A stretch of 63,757 bases of DNA, taken from contig NZ_PJME01000054.1 of assembly GCF_002954775.1 (NCBI RefSeq), positions 1-63,757 of the forward strand, given 5' to 3'. Shown here piece after piece: positions 16,774-26,584 of the stretch. The notes beneath the pieces are model-generated. The model was given only the letters and a program-made list of their open reading frames with translations, ran no database searches and had not been told where the DNA came from. A program made the translations under genes and the position numbers. Origin of the DNA: Streptomyces geranii (GTDB taxonomy: Bacteria > Actinomycetota > Actinomycetes > Streptomycetales > Streptomycetaceae). Positions within the stretch are counted from its first letter, which is position 1. The number at the start of each line of letters is the position of its first letter.

Positions 16774-17700
16774 ATGGACGAGGAACGGCCGTTCGTCGGC
16801 GACCCGATGGCGGAGCTGGACGAGCTGGAGGCCGCGGCGGACGTGTTCCAGGCGCTGCGGCCGAGACTGTTCGGGATCGCCTACCGCGTCCTCGGGAGTG
16901 TGTCCGAGGCCGAGGACGTCGTGCAGGACGCCTGGGTGCGGTGGCAGGGCGCCGACCGGAGCGTGGTGCTGGAACCCGGCGCCTTCCTGGCCAAGACCAC
17001 CACCCGGCTCGCGATCAACGTCGCCCAGTCGGCACGGGTCCGGCGGGAGGCGTACGTCGGTCCCTGGCTGCCCGAGTTCGTGGACACCCGGGTCGACCCA
17101 CAGGTCGGCGCGGAGCGCGGGGAGGCCCTTGAGCTGGCCGTACTGCTGGTCCTGGAGAAGCTGAACCCCGTAGAGCGGGCGGCCTACGTCCTGCGGGAGG
17201 CCTTCGACTATCCGTACGACGAGATCGCCGGCATGCTGCAGCTCGGCCAGGCCAACACCCGGCAGATCGTCAGCCGGGCCCGGAAGCGGCTGGCCGCCGA
17301 GCGCCGGGCCCCCGTCGACACGGCGGAGCACCGGCGGCTCCTCGAAGCCTTCGTCGCGGCGGCCCGGGACGGTGACGTCGCCGCCCTCGAAGACGTCCTC
17401 TCGGCCGACGTCGTCGCCTACGCGGACGGCAACGGCATGCGCGGCGTGGCCCGCCTGGAGGTGCTGGGCGCCGGACGCGTGGCCATGGTCACCGCGTTCG
17501 CCAAGAAGTTCTTCCCCGGCGCCGACTACGGCATCGTCGAGGCCAACGGCAGCCCCGCCCTCCTGATCGCCCAGGACGGCACCGCCGTCGCCCTGATGAG
17601 CGCGACTGTGGGAGCGGACGGGCTCGACACGCTCTACTGGATCCTTACGCCGGAGAAGCTGAGGGCGTACGAGCGCTCGGCGCACCGGCTTGTCCCGTAG
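16774..17700 (+). CDS. ECF41-type sigma factor with SnoaL-like C-terminal domain
   Basis: 308-aa extracytoplasmic-function sigma factor. Region 2 is at about 25-95 (FGIAYRVLGSVSEAEDVVQD, WVRWQGADR). The linker has GPWLPE, the WLPE hallmark of ECF41. Region 4 is at about 125-180 (YPYDEIAGMLQLGQANTRQI). A SnoaL-like domain at about 185-308 contains YADGNGMRG, corresponding to the DGGGK-like motif by which ECF41 factors are autoregulated in place of an anti-sigma factor. ATG 16774 has GGAGG 10 bases upstream. It is followed 26 bp later by a flavin monooxygenase gene; ECF41 genes usually sit beside a redox enzyme that they control. Confidence 0.9.
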   Translation: MDEERPFVGDPMAELDELEAAADVFQALRPRLFGIAYRVLGSVSEAEDVVQDAWVRWQGADRSVVLEPGAFLAKTTTRLAINVAQSARVRREAYVGPWLPEFVDTRVDPQVGAERGEALELAVLLVLEKLNPVERAAYVLREAFDYPYDEIAGMLQLGQANTRQIVSRARKRLAAERRAPVDTAEHRRLLEAFVAAARDGDVAALEDVLSADVVAYADGNGMRGVARLEVLGAGRVAMVTAFAKKFFPGADYGIVEANGSPALLIAQDGTAVALMSATVGADGLDTLYWILTPEKLRAYERSAHRLVP

Positions 17701-17726
17701 CCGTCCAGCCCTGACCTGGGGGTTTC

Positions 17727-19250
<1,524 letters not shown>

Positions 19251-19266
19251 GCGTTTCGCGTCGGCG

Positions 19267-20007
19267 TCAGTGCGGGGCGAGGACGCAGAACTCGTGGTCC
19301 TCCGGGTCGGTCAGGCACGTCCACGGGACGTCGCCCTGGCCGATGTCGAGGGCGGTGGCGCCGAGGGCGAGCAGCCTGGCCACCTCCGCGTCCTTGTCGT
19401 CACCGGCGTACGGCATCAGGTCGAGATGGACCCGGTCCGGCGCGGTCTTCCCGTCGGACTTGCGGAGGAACTCCAGATACGGTCCTGTCCTCGCGACGGA
19501 GCGCAACGTCGCCTGGTCGTCGGTGACTTGGTGCACGGCCCAGTCCGTCGCCTCGCCCCAGAACCGGGCCATGGCCCGAGGATCCGCGCAGTCGACCACC
19601 ACGGCGGCGATCGGCCCGGTGTCCCGGTAGACCTCCCGGGGCTCAAGCACGCAGAACTCGTTGCCCTCCGGGTCGGCGAGAACGGTCCATGGCACCTCAC
19701 CCTGCCCCACGTCGGCGGGCGTCGCGCCGAGCGCCAACAGCCGGGCGACCAACTCCGCCTGGTGGGCGGGGGATTCGGTCGCGAGGTCGAGGTGGGTACG
19801 GTTCTTCGCCGCCGACTTGAGTTCCGGGACGGGCACGACGTCGATGCCCACGCCGACCGGGTCGGGCCAGACGAACTCACCCCTGGGTGCTACGTACGTC
19901 GTCACACCTGGGTTGTACGCGGTCCAGCCGAGGGCCGCCGCCCAGAACCGGCCGACCGCCGAGTGGTCAAGGGCCTTGACGTTCACCTGAACAGGCCGCA
20001 GCGCCAT
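19267..20007 (-). CDS. Tandem-VOC (two glyoxalase-like domains) protein
   Basis: 246-aa protein with two similar VOC units, each ending in the same type of segment: PWTVLADPEGNEFCVLEP (about 105-122) and PWTCLTDPEDHEFCVLAP (about 228-245). Each unit also has HLDL and a LALGAT helix. A tandem duplication gives a complete four-repeat paired-barrel. The ATG has GAAGGAGAAC upstream. The substrate is unknown; possible roles are fosfomycin-, glyoxal- or bleomycin-type. Upstream lie repeated ACTCTCTTCATG boxes and a 22-bp hairpin likely to affect its expression. Confidence 0.88.
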   Translation of the reverse strand: MALRPVQVNVKALDHSAVGRFWAAALGWTAYNPGVTTYVAPRGEFVWPDPVGVGIDVVPVPELKSAAKNRTHLDLATESPAHQAELVARLLALGATPADVGQGEVPWTVLADPEGNEFCVLEPREVYRDTGPIAAVVVDCADPRAMARFWGEATDWAVHQVTDDQATLRSVARTGPYLEFLRKSDGKTAPDRVHLDLMPYAGDDKDAEVARLLALGATALDIGQGDVPWTCLTDPEDHEFCVLAPH

Positions 20008-20036
20008 GTGTCTAGTTCTCCTTCTCCAAGCTCGTA

Positions 20037-20100
20037 ACTCTCTTCATGACTCTCTTCATGCTCGTCACGTCGTCATGGCGTGACGAGCATGAAGAGAGTC
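20037..20100. repeat. Direct and inverted ACTCTCTTCATG boxes with a perfect 22-bp stem
   Basis: ACTCTCTTCATG occurs at 20037-20048 and 20049-20060, with its complement at 20088-20099. The inverted copy extends to a perfect 22-bp stem (20048-20069 with 20079-20100) around a 9-base loop. It lies 30-90 bp upstream of the tandem-VOC gene start. It is not followed by a T-run on either strand. It may be an operator, a processed hairpin or the remnant of a small mobile repeat. Confidence 0.8.
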
Positions 20101-20169
20101 GCACCGCCCTCACCGACCTGGTCCTCCCCCCACCAGCACGAGCATGCCCGGAGGGAGGACCGGGTGGGT

Positions 20170-20364
20170 TCAGGAGGACCGGCGATTTCCGCCGTCGAGC
20201 GACGGTGACGTACGGGCGAACCGGTCCCGCGCCTCGTCCGCGGGCAGTACGCGCGTCAGCTCGGCGCGGCCCGGCAGGTGCGGGAAGAACCGGTCGGCGT
20301 TCCAACTGCGCGGGTAGGCAGGCTCGTCGAGTCCAGAAGCTTCCCGCTGCTTCCTGAAGAACAC
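20170..20364 (-). CDS. Hypothetical small protein, 64 aa
   Basis: No family recognised. Third codon positions are mostly G or C (roughly 80%), and the reading frame YPRSWNADRFFPHLPGR-ELTRVLPADEARDRF looks protein-like. GTG 20364 is the only start; the Shine-Dalgarno-like GGAGCG is too far upstream, so the N-terminus is uncertain. The gene could be the surviving C-terminal part of a longer one. It is co-directional with the tandem-VOC gene. Confidence 0.45.
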   Translation of the reverse strand: MFFRKQREASGLDEPAYPRSWNADRFFPHLPGRAELTRVLPADEARDRFARTSPSLDGGNRRSS

Positions 20365-20584
20365 CGGAACACGGTAGACGCTCCGGTCGGGGACAACTCC
20401 GGCGCCCCCTCCCGCACTCCACGGTGTACCTCACCTGACCATCTCCTGCGGAACAGCAAGATCCCGATGCCCGAACACCTCAAATGGACCGGCGGTAGCG
20501 CTCTCCCGGGTGGCGCCCGTGCCGTAGCTCTTCGTGCGGCGGCCACGAGGGCCGTTGTCAGTGGCGATTGGCAGGATTGCGGCC

Positions 20585-21610
20585 ATGAATGTCACTCCTG
20601 TCACTCCGCCACGGCCGATCGACGTTGCCGCGGTCTTTCCCGAACTGGCTCCGCTGGCCCGTACGGCGACCCGCCTGCACCCCCGCCCTGGGGCGCCGAC
20701 GTGGCACGACAGCTCGATCGGCGGGCCGCTGCTGTGGCCCGCCGAGGAGCCGTGGCCGCACTGTGAGGAACCGCATGTGGTGGATGGCATCAACCCAGCC
20801 CAGTCCCCGACGGATCTGCGGCTGGAACGAAGGATCTTCGCCGCCTCGCACGGCCGGGACCTGACTCCGGAGGAACGGGAGACTCTGGAGCGGATCCAGC
20901 CCCCTCGGACGTATCCGGTGAGGCTGGCGGTCCAGGCGTACGACGGCCCCATAGCGATGCTGCCCGTCGCGCAGCTGTACGTACGCGATGTGCCCGATCT
21001 GAGCCCGCCGGAGGGCAAGGACCTGCTGCAGGTTCTGTGGTGCCCCTTCGATCATCCGATCATGCCCAGGACCCTGCTCTTCTGGCGTTCGGCAGCCGCC
21101 GTCACCGACATCCTCGACACGCCCCCCGAGCCGCCCGCAGTGCAGTTCGACGGCTATCTGCCGGACCCGTGCGTGCTCGAACCGGAGCAGATCACCGAGT
21201 ACCCCGACCATCTGGAGCTGAGCGAAGAACTGCGGGAGCAGCTGAGGCAATGGAGTGTGCCGCAGGCAGCGGAGGAAGACATGGACCCGGACACGTACTA
21301 CGACTGTGTGCTGTCCAACGCACCCGGCTGGAAGGTCGGCGGCTGGCCCGCTTGGAACTCCACCGACCCCAGACCGCTGCCCTGCTCCGAGTGCGGCACC
21401 GGCATGGAGGTCCTGATGACCGTGGCCACGTTCGAGAAAGGGGACGACGCCGGGAACAGCTGGTCTCCGCACCCCCACCCAGGTGCCGGACCGTACCCCG
21501 GCCACCGCGGCTACAACGCGACCGGGGTCCAGATAGGCAGCGGCTACCGGCAGCACCTGTTCGTCTGCCCGGCAGAGCCCGAGCATCCGCACATCGAGTT
21601 GATGACGTAG
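20585..21610 (+). CDS. DUF1963/YwqG-like protein
   Basis: 341-aa soluble protein. Features seen in DUF1963-type proteins are the early GGPLLWPAEEPWPHCE (about 42-57), a central LQVLWCPFDH (about 142-151) and C-terminal MEVLMTVATFE followed by a conserved-looking MQIGSGY/HLFVCP region. Family function is unknown. ATG 20585 is chosen over an upstream in-frame start because MNVTPVTPPRP starts the conserved part. No partner gene is evident; it stands in the accessory zone before an IS remnant. Confidence 0.75.
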   Translation: MNVTPVTPPRPIDVAAVFPELAPLARTATRLHPRPGAPTWHDSSIGGPLLWPAEEPWPHCEEPHVVDGINPAQSPTDLRLERRIFAASHGRDLTPEERETLERIQPPRTYPVRLAVQAYDGPIAMLPVAQLYVRDVPDLSPPEGKDLLQVLWCPFDHPIMPRTLLFWRSAAAVTDILDTPPEPPAVQFDGYLPDPCVLEPEQITEYPDHLELSEELREQLRQWSVPQAAEEDMDPDTYYDCVLSNAPGWKVGGWPAWNSTDPRPLPCSECGTGMEVLMTVATFEKGDDAGNSWSPHPHPGAGPYPGHRGYNATGVQIGSGYRQHLFVCPAEPEHPHIELMT

Positions 21611-21747
21611 CCCGTCCGCGGTGTGCAGCCGGGGCGTCACGGTGCGGGCCTGCCGTGACGCCGGGTGGCCGCGAGGCTCAGGGTGCCTGCCTGCGGCCCG
21701 ACATCCGAGAAGGAAGCAGGCCATCCCTGACCCGACCGCGACGCCTC

Positions 21748-22236
21748 TCCCTCCGTGAGAGCCCACCACGGGCCCATTGCGCCGTCACCGACCACGAGCA
21801 TGGGGCCCGAATGCCGCGCCGCCGAGGAACTGCTCCATGGCGGGCACGAAGTCGCCGCAGGACAGTACGCGCAGGCAGAGCAGGAGAGGGACCTCGCTGA
21901 TCTTCGGGTACTTCCCGCACCAGGGGTCAGGATCCTCGACGAGAACCGCTCGCGCTCGCCCGTGGCGGTGTCGACGCGCTTGTCGTCCACGCGCGGCGCC
22001 TTGACCGGTACCGGGCCTGCGGCGGTGGTCACGGTGCGCTCGCGGTGGTGGCCGTCGCGGACCACGAACCAGCGACCGGCTTCGGCACGCTGGTCGGCCA
22101 ACTCGGCTATGTACTGGTGGACTTCGGCCTCCAGGGCCGCGACGAGCATCCGCCGGGCGCCCTCGCGGACGATGTCGTCCACCAGGAAGCAGGTCTCGGT
22201 GGTTCCGTCGTTGTTGACCACGCCGAGCACGGGTGT
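21748..22236 (-). pseudogene. IS256-family transposase remnant
   Basis: Recognisable pieces of an IS256-type transposase lie in different frames. N-terminal VREGARRMLVAALEAEVHQY and VRDGHHRERTVTTAAGPVPV are in one frame. PWCGKYPKISEVPLLLCLRV to MEQFLGGAAFGP continues in a second frame. The first frame then resumes with MLVVGDGAMGPWWAL. The DDE core between the last two pieces is deleted and the C-terminus is missing. There are no terminal inverted repeats that I can identify, so it is an old, inactive remnant. Confidence 0.8.
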
Positions 22237-22479
22237 GCCTTCCCGAGGCCGATCCACCGGTCCTTGAGCGTTGCTCGCCCATTCCGGACCGAGTACCGCC
22301 TCAAGCGCTGCCATCGAGCGACAGCGGTCGCGAAGCGACATGGTGAATGGGCGCGTCTGCATCCAACATCAGGGGTCTGACAGTGATGGCGGTGAGGACG
22401 GGCGGACGGTGATGGCGGACGGTGATGGGGGGGGGGAGGGGGAGCGACTCGGCGCGCGAAGGTTCCGAGGCGGGCAAGG

Positions 22480-23037
22480 TCAGGACTGCGCGGCTCGGAA
22501 CGCGAGGTACCGGCCGAAGGCCTCGTGGCTGTCGGGGGTGAAGCGCCACTCCAGCAGGGCCGACCGCAGCTCAGGCTCGGTCAGCCGGCCGTACCAGGCG
22601 ATCTCACCGGGATCGGCGACCACGGCGTCCGGCAGCACGGCTTCGTGCACGCCGAGCCAATGGGGGCTCAGACCACCGCGGTTGAGGAATGTGAACAGCA
22701 GGCGCGGCAGCACACGTATGCCCAGCTCTTCGGCCAACTCCCGCGCGGCGGCCTGTTCATAGGACTCACCGACACCCACGGCGCCACCGACCATGACTTC
22801 GTAGAACCCGGGAAAGCGCGACAACTGCTCCGACCGCCGGTGCACGAGCATCCGCCCACACTCATCACGACACACGGTCACGGCGACCCGGTGCAGCCAC
22901 CCCTCCCGGATGGCCTGCCGACGGGGCACAGCCACCCCCAGCCCACGATCCTGATCGTCGACACGCTCCACCAGTTCGTACTCGTCCTGGTCCTGGTCTT
23001 GGTCTTGGTCCACGATCCACACTCTGGCAGTGCCCAC
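22480..23037 (-). CDS. NUDIX hydrolase
   Basis: 185-aa NUDIX hydrolase. The Nudix box at about 84-107 (GGAVGVGESYEQAAAREL, AEELGI) matches GX5EX7REUXEEXGU and supplies the metal-binding glutamates. The HRVAVTVCRDECGRMLVHRR segment before it resembles isopentenyl-diphosphate-isomerase-like NUDIX proteins. GTG 23037 is chosen since it precedes ARVWIVD; GGAAAG lies 11 bases upstream. A CTTGGT-type microsatellite encodes DQDQDQDQDE near the N-terminus. The substrate is unknown. Confidence 0.85.
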   Translation of the reverse strand: MGTARVWIVDQDQDQDQDEYELVERVDDQDRGLGVAVPRRQAIREGWLHRVAVTVCRDECGRMLVHRRSEQLSRFPGFYEVMVGGAVGVGESYEQAAARELAEELGIRVLPRLLFTFLNRGGLSPHWLGVHEAVLPDAVVADPGEIAWYGRLTEPELRSALLEWRFTPDSHEAFGRYLAFRAAQS

Positions 23038-23149
23038 TGACAACGCCGCTTTCCGGCACGTACAGCCGAACAACGCACAACTGGCCATACCGGTATGGCT
23101 GGAAGATCGCCAGGACGAGATGAAGACGAATTCGGCTACGGTCGGACGC

Positions 23150-23959
23150 ATGGATCGTCTGTCCGAGATCACTTTCCTTTTGCCCGCGACGCCGGAATCA
23201 CGCACTTTTCTCGGCGAACTGCGTTCCCTGCTCGCCGAGGTGGCGTACGCCGACAGCGCCGGGTCTGTGAGCACGGCCGGGGTGGTTGACCAGCTGACCC
23301 TCACACCGCCGCGACCCGCTGACGCCCGTCCGGTGACGACGTTTCAGCTGGCGGACGTATCTGGGCCCCAAGTCGCCTTCGACGCAGGCCGCTCCCTCGG
23401 CGTGTGGGGTGGTGACACGCCCGATGCCCGGCCCTTGCCGGCCGGAGTGGAGATGGCTGACCTGACCCGCCGTCTCGCGGGGCACGTCAAGCGGGTCGAT
23501 CACACCGGCGTGAACCTGCCCGCCGGCCCCACCTCGCCCGAACAATGGCACGACCTCGTGAGCGCACTCGCCTCGGCATCCACCATGTACCGCTATCCCA
23601 CCGGCGAGGAGTGGCCGTTCGTCCTCCCCTCGACATCGGGTGAACTCCTCGGCGACATCCACGACTTCGTCGTCGGCCGCGAGCCACGGTTCGAGCTGGT
23701 CTACGACCAGGGGCTGACGCATACGGAGTGGCAGTTCGCGCTCTGGACCGATCTGACCCGCACAGAGCTGGAGTTGCTGTTTCCCGAGCCCGAAGGAATC
23801 ACGTTTCCGGGCCTTGAGGAGTTCTTCCGCGTCGTCCCGGTCCGTCACCCGTGGCCGGGGCTGGGTATCCGCTTCGACCTGTACCACCGCATCGACGAAG
23901 GCCCGTCCGACTGGGAAACCGGCGAATGGCTGGTCACCGAAGGCGGCCGTATTCGCTGA
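23150..23959 (+). CDS. Hypothetical protein, 269 aa
   Basis: No family recognised. It is a soluble acidic protein with no signal peptide. It has aromatic-rich C-terminal segments (EEFFRVVPVRHPWPGLGI, FDLYHRIDEGPSDWETGEW). ATG 23150 (MDRLSEITFLLP) lacks a Shine-Dalgarno sequence but has TACGGT as a possible -10 just upstream, suggesting a leaderless transcript; ATG 23120 is an alternative. It is divergent from the NUDIX gene, sharing a 112-bp intergenic region. Confidence 0.7.
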   Translation: MDRLSEITFLLPATPESRTFLGELRSLLAEVAYADSAGSVSTAGVVDQLTLTPPRPADARPVTTFQLADVSGPQVAFDAGRSLGVWGGDTPDARPLPAGVEMADLTRRLAGHVKRVDHTGVNLPAGPTSPEQWHDLVSALASASTMYRYPTGEEWPFVLPSTSGELLGDIHDFVVGREPRFELVYDQGLTHTEWQFALWTDLTRTELELLFPEPEGITFPGLEEFFRVVPVRHPWPGLGIRFDLYHRIDEGPSDWETGEWLVTEGGRIR

Positions 23960-24192
23960 CACCAGCTTCTGGACAGGGGGAAGCCCTTGGCCTCAGCTGA
24001 CGGGCGATGACGGGTGGACGGCGACAACTGCGATCGGTGGCCCGCGAACCTGTGCACATTTGGCAGTGCCAGGCTGTGCACGTTGGCTCGTACACCGATA
24101 GCACCAAGCCACAGCACACCGACAATCGGCAAACTTGATGCCTTGGGCCCTGGGCAGCAGGCACGAGGCCGAAGAGTTCACGGAGCGCGTCG

Positions 24193-24583
24193 GTGGATCT
24201 GAGTTCAGTGATCATCGCAGTGGCAGGCGTCGCGGGGACACTGGGCGGGTCGATACTGACACAGCGTGGTTCGGAGCGCGCGAGGCGCAGAGAGATAGAG
24301 CTTGTTCGTGGTCATGAGGAGATCCGCGAGAACCGTTCACTGCGACCGATACTCCGAAGCACAGATGATCGCTCCTGACGAAGTACTCAAGCAGGCGAGT
24401 GTCGTTAACCAAGCCCTGAACAAGGTCTATGGGCAGGTGAAGCGCCTCGAACGAGGCGACCCCGGGCCGGGAGAAACGATGGAGACCGCAGCCCAGGCTC
24501 AGTGCGAGATCTGGGACATCCTCCGGGCTATGCGAACTGCCATGCGTCACGACCTCGCTGTGACGCCTGAAGAATCAGGTTGA
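24193..24583 (+). pseudogene. Decayed small membrane-anchored protein gene
   Basis: GTG 24193 opens a frame with a membrane segment and basic helix (LSSVIIAVAGVAGTLGGSIL, then RGSERARRREIELVRGHEEI). It is lost after about 24345. A second frame from about 24340 continues with DRYSEAQMIAPDEVLKQASV and LERGDPGPGETMETAA to a TGA at 24583. I recall a Streptomyces hypothetical family with both halves in one chain and an intervening segment (around YAELNRDAR) absent here. An internal deletion with frameshift explains this. Confidence 0.6.
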
Positions 24584-24625
24584 GCGAGACGGGCGCAGGT
24601 CGGCTGTCTCACTCAGTCCGAGTGC

Positions 24626-25069
24626 GTGACGTATTCGGCCGTGGCCTCGACGAGCGAGCTGAACTTGCTGCGGATCCATGGACCTGCGGTGGAGCGGATC
24701 TTCGGCGGCTGGTGTTCGGACGACGGGTTCTGCTATTTCGGCCGAGGGATGGTGGGGCTCGGCCGGGACACCTTTTCTCGGGCAGTGGCCGATCCCGACG
24801 CTCTGGCCGACGCCCCTGAGGTCCAGTGCCTGCTGGCTCGCCCCCGCGAACTCTCGAACGATGACTGGCCCGAGTGGGAGTTTCTCGACTGCGTCGCCAA
24901 AGAGGCGTACGGGTTTCTTGCTGGCGTCGACGACTGCGGCGACGCCTTCTGCGTAGCCGTCGTAGCCGAGCAGGGCGACGTGCCCCCCGAGGCCGCCGGT
25001 CCGGGGGACTCGCCACATCTACCGACAACTGTCCTGGCCCGGATAACTGTTGGCATGGTGAGGTTCTGA
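24626..25069 (+). CDS. Hypothetical protein, 147 aa
   Basis: No family recognised. Coding is supported by third-position GC bias through about residue 130. It is a small acidic soluble protein with Trp/Cys-containing FGGWCSDDGFCYFGRG and ELSNDDWPEWEFLDC. The C-terminal ~17 residues have weaker codon bias, so the native stop may have been lost. GTG 24626 has no obvious Shine-Dalgarno sequence. It sits between the decayed gene at 24193 and a VOC gene. Confidence 0.55.
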   Translation: MTYSAVASTSELNLLRIHGPAVERIFGGWCSDDGFCYFGRGMVGLGRDTFSRAVADPDALADAPEVQCLLARPRELSNDDWPEWEFLDCVAKEAYGFLAGVDDCGDAFCVAVVAEQGDVPPEAAGPGDSPHLPTTVLARITVGMVRF

Positions 25070-25180
25070 CCTGGTGTGCTTACGGTTGAGCGGAACGAAG
25101 GCGCTCTCCCCGTCCCGCTCAACGGCAGGCAGCCGCCTGTGCGGCGTGCACGGAAGTCCACTGATCGGCTCGGAGGTCTC

Positions 25181-25552
25181 ATGCCCCTGCAGATGGAACT
25201 GGTCGCGATCACACTCGACTGCCCTGATCCGCTGGCTCTGGCGGCGTTCTATCAGCAGGCCACCGGCTTTGAACCACACCCTAAGTCGGACGCCGAGTTC
25301 GCCGGTCTCAACCGTGAGGACGGACTCCTCATCGGCTTCCAGCGGGTCGAGGACTACCGGGCTCCGAGTTGGCCCGGCCAGATCGTTCCTCAGCAGCTTC
25401 ACATCTGTTTCAAGGTCGCGGAGAGCCTGGACGAGGCCGAGGCCCGGCTGCTGGGACTGGGTGCGGGCAAGCCGGATCACCAGCCGCATGGGGACAAGGC
25501 GCGCGTCCTCACCGACCCTGCTGGGCACCCCTTCTGCATCGTCCCGCGCTGA
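25181..25552 (+). CDS. VOC-family protein
   Basis: 123-aa VOC protein (MELVAITLDCPDPLALAAFY, HICFKVAESLDEAEARLL, ARVLTDPAGHPFCIVPR), with the paired repeats of glyoxalase-like dioxygenases. ATG 25181 has GGAGG 4-5 bases upstream, which decides the start over an upstream in-frame ATG. The protein ends in the typical PAGHPFCI segment. Its last 44 bp overlap a convergent small gene. Confidence 0.85.
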   Translation: MPLQMELVAITLDCPDPLALAAFYQQATGFEPHPKSDAEFAGLNREDGLLIGFQRVEDYRAPSWPGQIVPQQLHICFKVAESLDEAEARLLGLGAGKPDHQPHGDKARVLTDPAGHPFCIVPR

Positions 25553-25850
25553 TTGGCGTTCTCGTGGCGCCGGGCGCGACGCTGCTGAGGGAGACGTAGA
25601 GGTCGTCGCTCATCGCCATTTTCCTCCAGCGGGGGGAGGTGAACAGGCGGATCAGTGCGCCTCGTTCGGGGAACCCGGTTGCCGTCAGCCAGGGTGCCTT
25701 CCCGTCCAGCCCGACTTCGGGCCCTTTGGCTCGGGCCAGGTCGTGAAGGGTCTCGGCGCGGTGGACGAGCCGGCACTGGCGGTGGGCGAGGTCAGCCCAG
25801 AGCCCTGCGGTCTCTTCCTCGCAGGGGTCGATCCCGTCCAGCCTGCACAT
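25509..25850 (-). CDS. Hypothetical protein, possibly a gene fragment, 113 aa
   Basis: No family recognised. Codon use is Streptomyces-like through about residue 90 (CRLDGIDPCEEETAGLWADL, WLTATGFPERGALIRLF). After APGATRTP the frame runs into the opposite strand of the VOC gene, suggesting the native stop has been lost. No Shine-Dalgarno sequence precedes ATG 25850, and a TAG lies a few codons upstream. It may be a 5'- or 3'-truncated remnant. Confidence 0.45.
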   Translation of the reverse strand: MCRLDGIDPCEEETAGLWADLAHRQCRLVHRAETLHDLARAKGPEVGLDGKAPWLTATGFPERGALIRLFTSPRWRKMAMSDDLYVSLSSVAPGATRTPISAGRCRRGAQQGR

Positions 25851-25951
25851 GACCGGGACACAGCTCGCACATGCCTACAGAGGAGCGGGACTGCCTACAC
25901 CTCGCGGAGACAGGACGTCAGGCCCAGCCCGAAAGCCATGTGGCGCGGAAC

Positions 25952-25979
25952 ACTATTGCAAGCATCTGCTTGCAATAGT
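25952..25979. promoter_or_regulatory. Perfect palindrome upstream of the XRE regulator
   Basis: Arms ACTATTGCAAGCA (25952-25964) and TGCTTGCAATAGT (25967-25979) are perfectly complementary around a TC centre, 28 bp in all. It is centred about 40 bp before the regulator's ATG, so the regulator probably binds it to control itself. Confidence 0.75.
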
Positions 25980-26005
25980 TAGCAGGAGTGCGGCAAGCTG
26001 GACGC

Positions 26006-26503
26006 ATGGCATCGCTCAACGTCGGCAATCTTGGTGAGTATCTGCGTGAACAGCGGCGCACCGCGCAGCTGTCGCTCAGGCAGCTTGCCGAGGCTGCCGG
26101 GGTGTCCAATCCGTATCTGAGCCAGATCGAGCGCGGGCTGCGCAAGCCGAGCGCGGAGGTGTTGCAGCAGGTCGCCAAGGCGCTGCGGATCTCCGCCGAG
26201 ACGCTGTACGTCCGGGCCGGCATCCTCGACGCCGAGCGGGACCGGGTCGATGTGGAGACGCGTGCCGTCATCCTCGCCGATCCGACCCTCAACGAACGGC
26301 AGAAGCAGGTGCTGCTGCAGATCTACGAGTCCTTCCGCAAGGAGAACGGGTTCGAGATCGCCGATCCGGACAGCGCCCCGGCCTCGGCCCCGGTCTCGGC
26401 CTCAACGGACGTCCCTGTGCCGGACGTTCAGGGCGGCAAGGCGGATACCGATACAGACGTAAGCGCCGGCAGCGACGCCGGCCCGCGGCAGACGGCCGGT
26501 TGA
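26006..26503 (+). CDS. XRE-family helix-turn-helix regulator
   Basis: 165-aa regulator with a Cro/C1-type HTH at about 10-65 (LSLRQLAEAAGVSNPYLSQI, ERGLRKPSAEVLQQVAKAL). The second part (RAVILADPTLNERQKQVLLQ) is a dimerisation-type helix, followed by an Ala/Ser/Asp-rich disordered tail. ATG 26006 is chosen; a GTG at 25988 overlaps the only AGGAG. The 28-bp palindrome upstream suggests autoregulation. It is followed 81 bp later by the HBHA-like gene, an order I remember as conserved in Streptomyces, suggesting it controls that gene. Confidence 0.88.
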   Translation: MASLNVGNLGEYLREQRRTAQLSLRQLAEAAGVSNPYLSQIERGLRKPSAEVLQQVAKALRISAETLYVRAGILDAERDRVDVETRAVILADPTLNERQKQVLLQIYESFRKENGFEIADPDSAPASAPVSASTDVPVPDVQGGKADTDTDVSAGSDAGPRQTAG

Positions 26504-26584
26504 CGCAGTAGGCGAAGGATTCGGCCGACGTTCGCGGTAACCCAAAAACCCTCAGACCCCGAGCAAACGGGAAGGACCATCACC

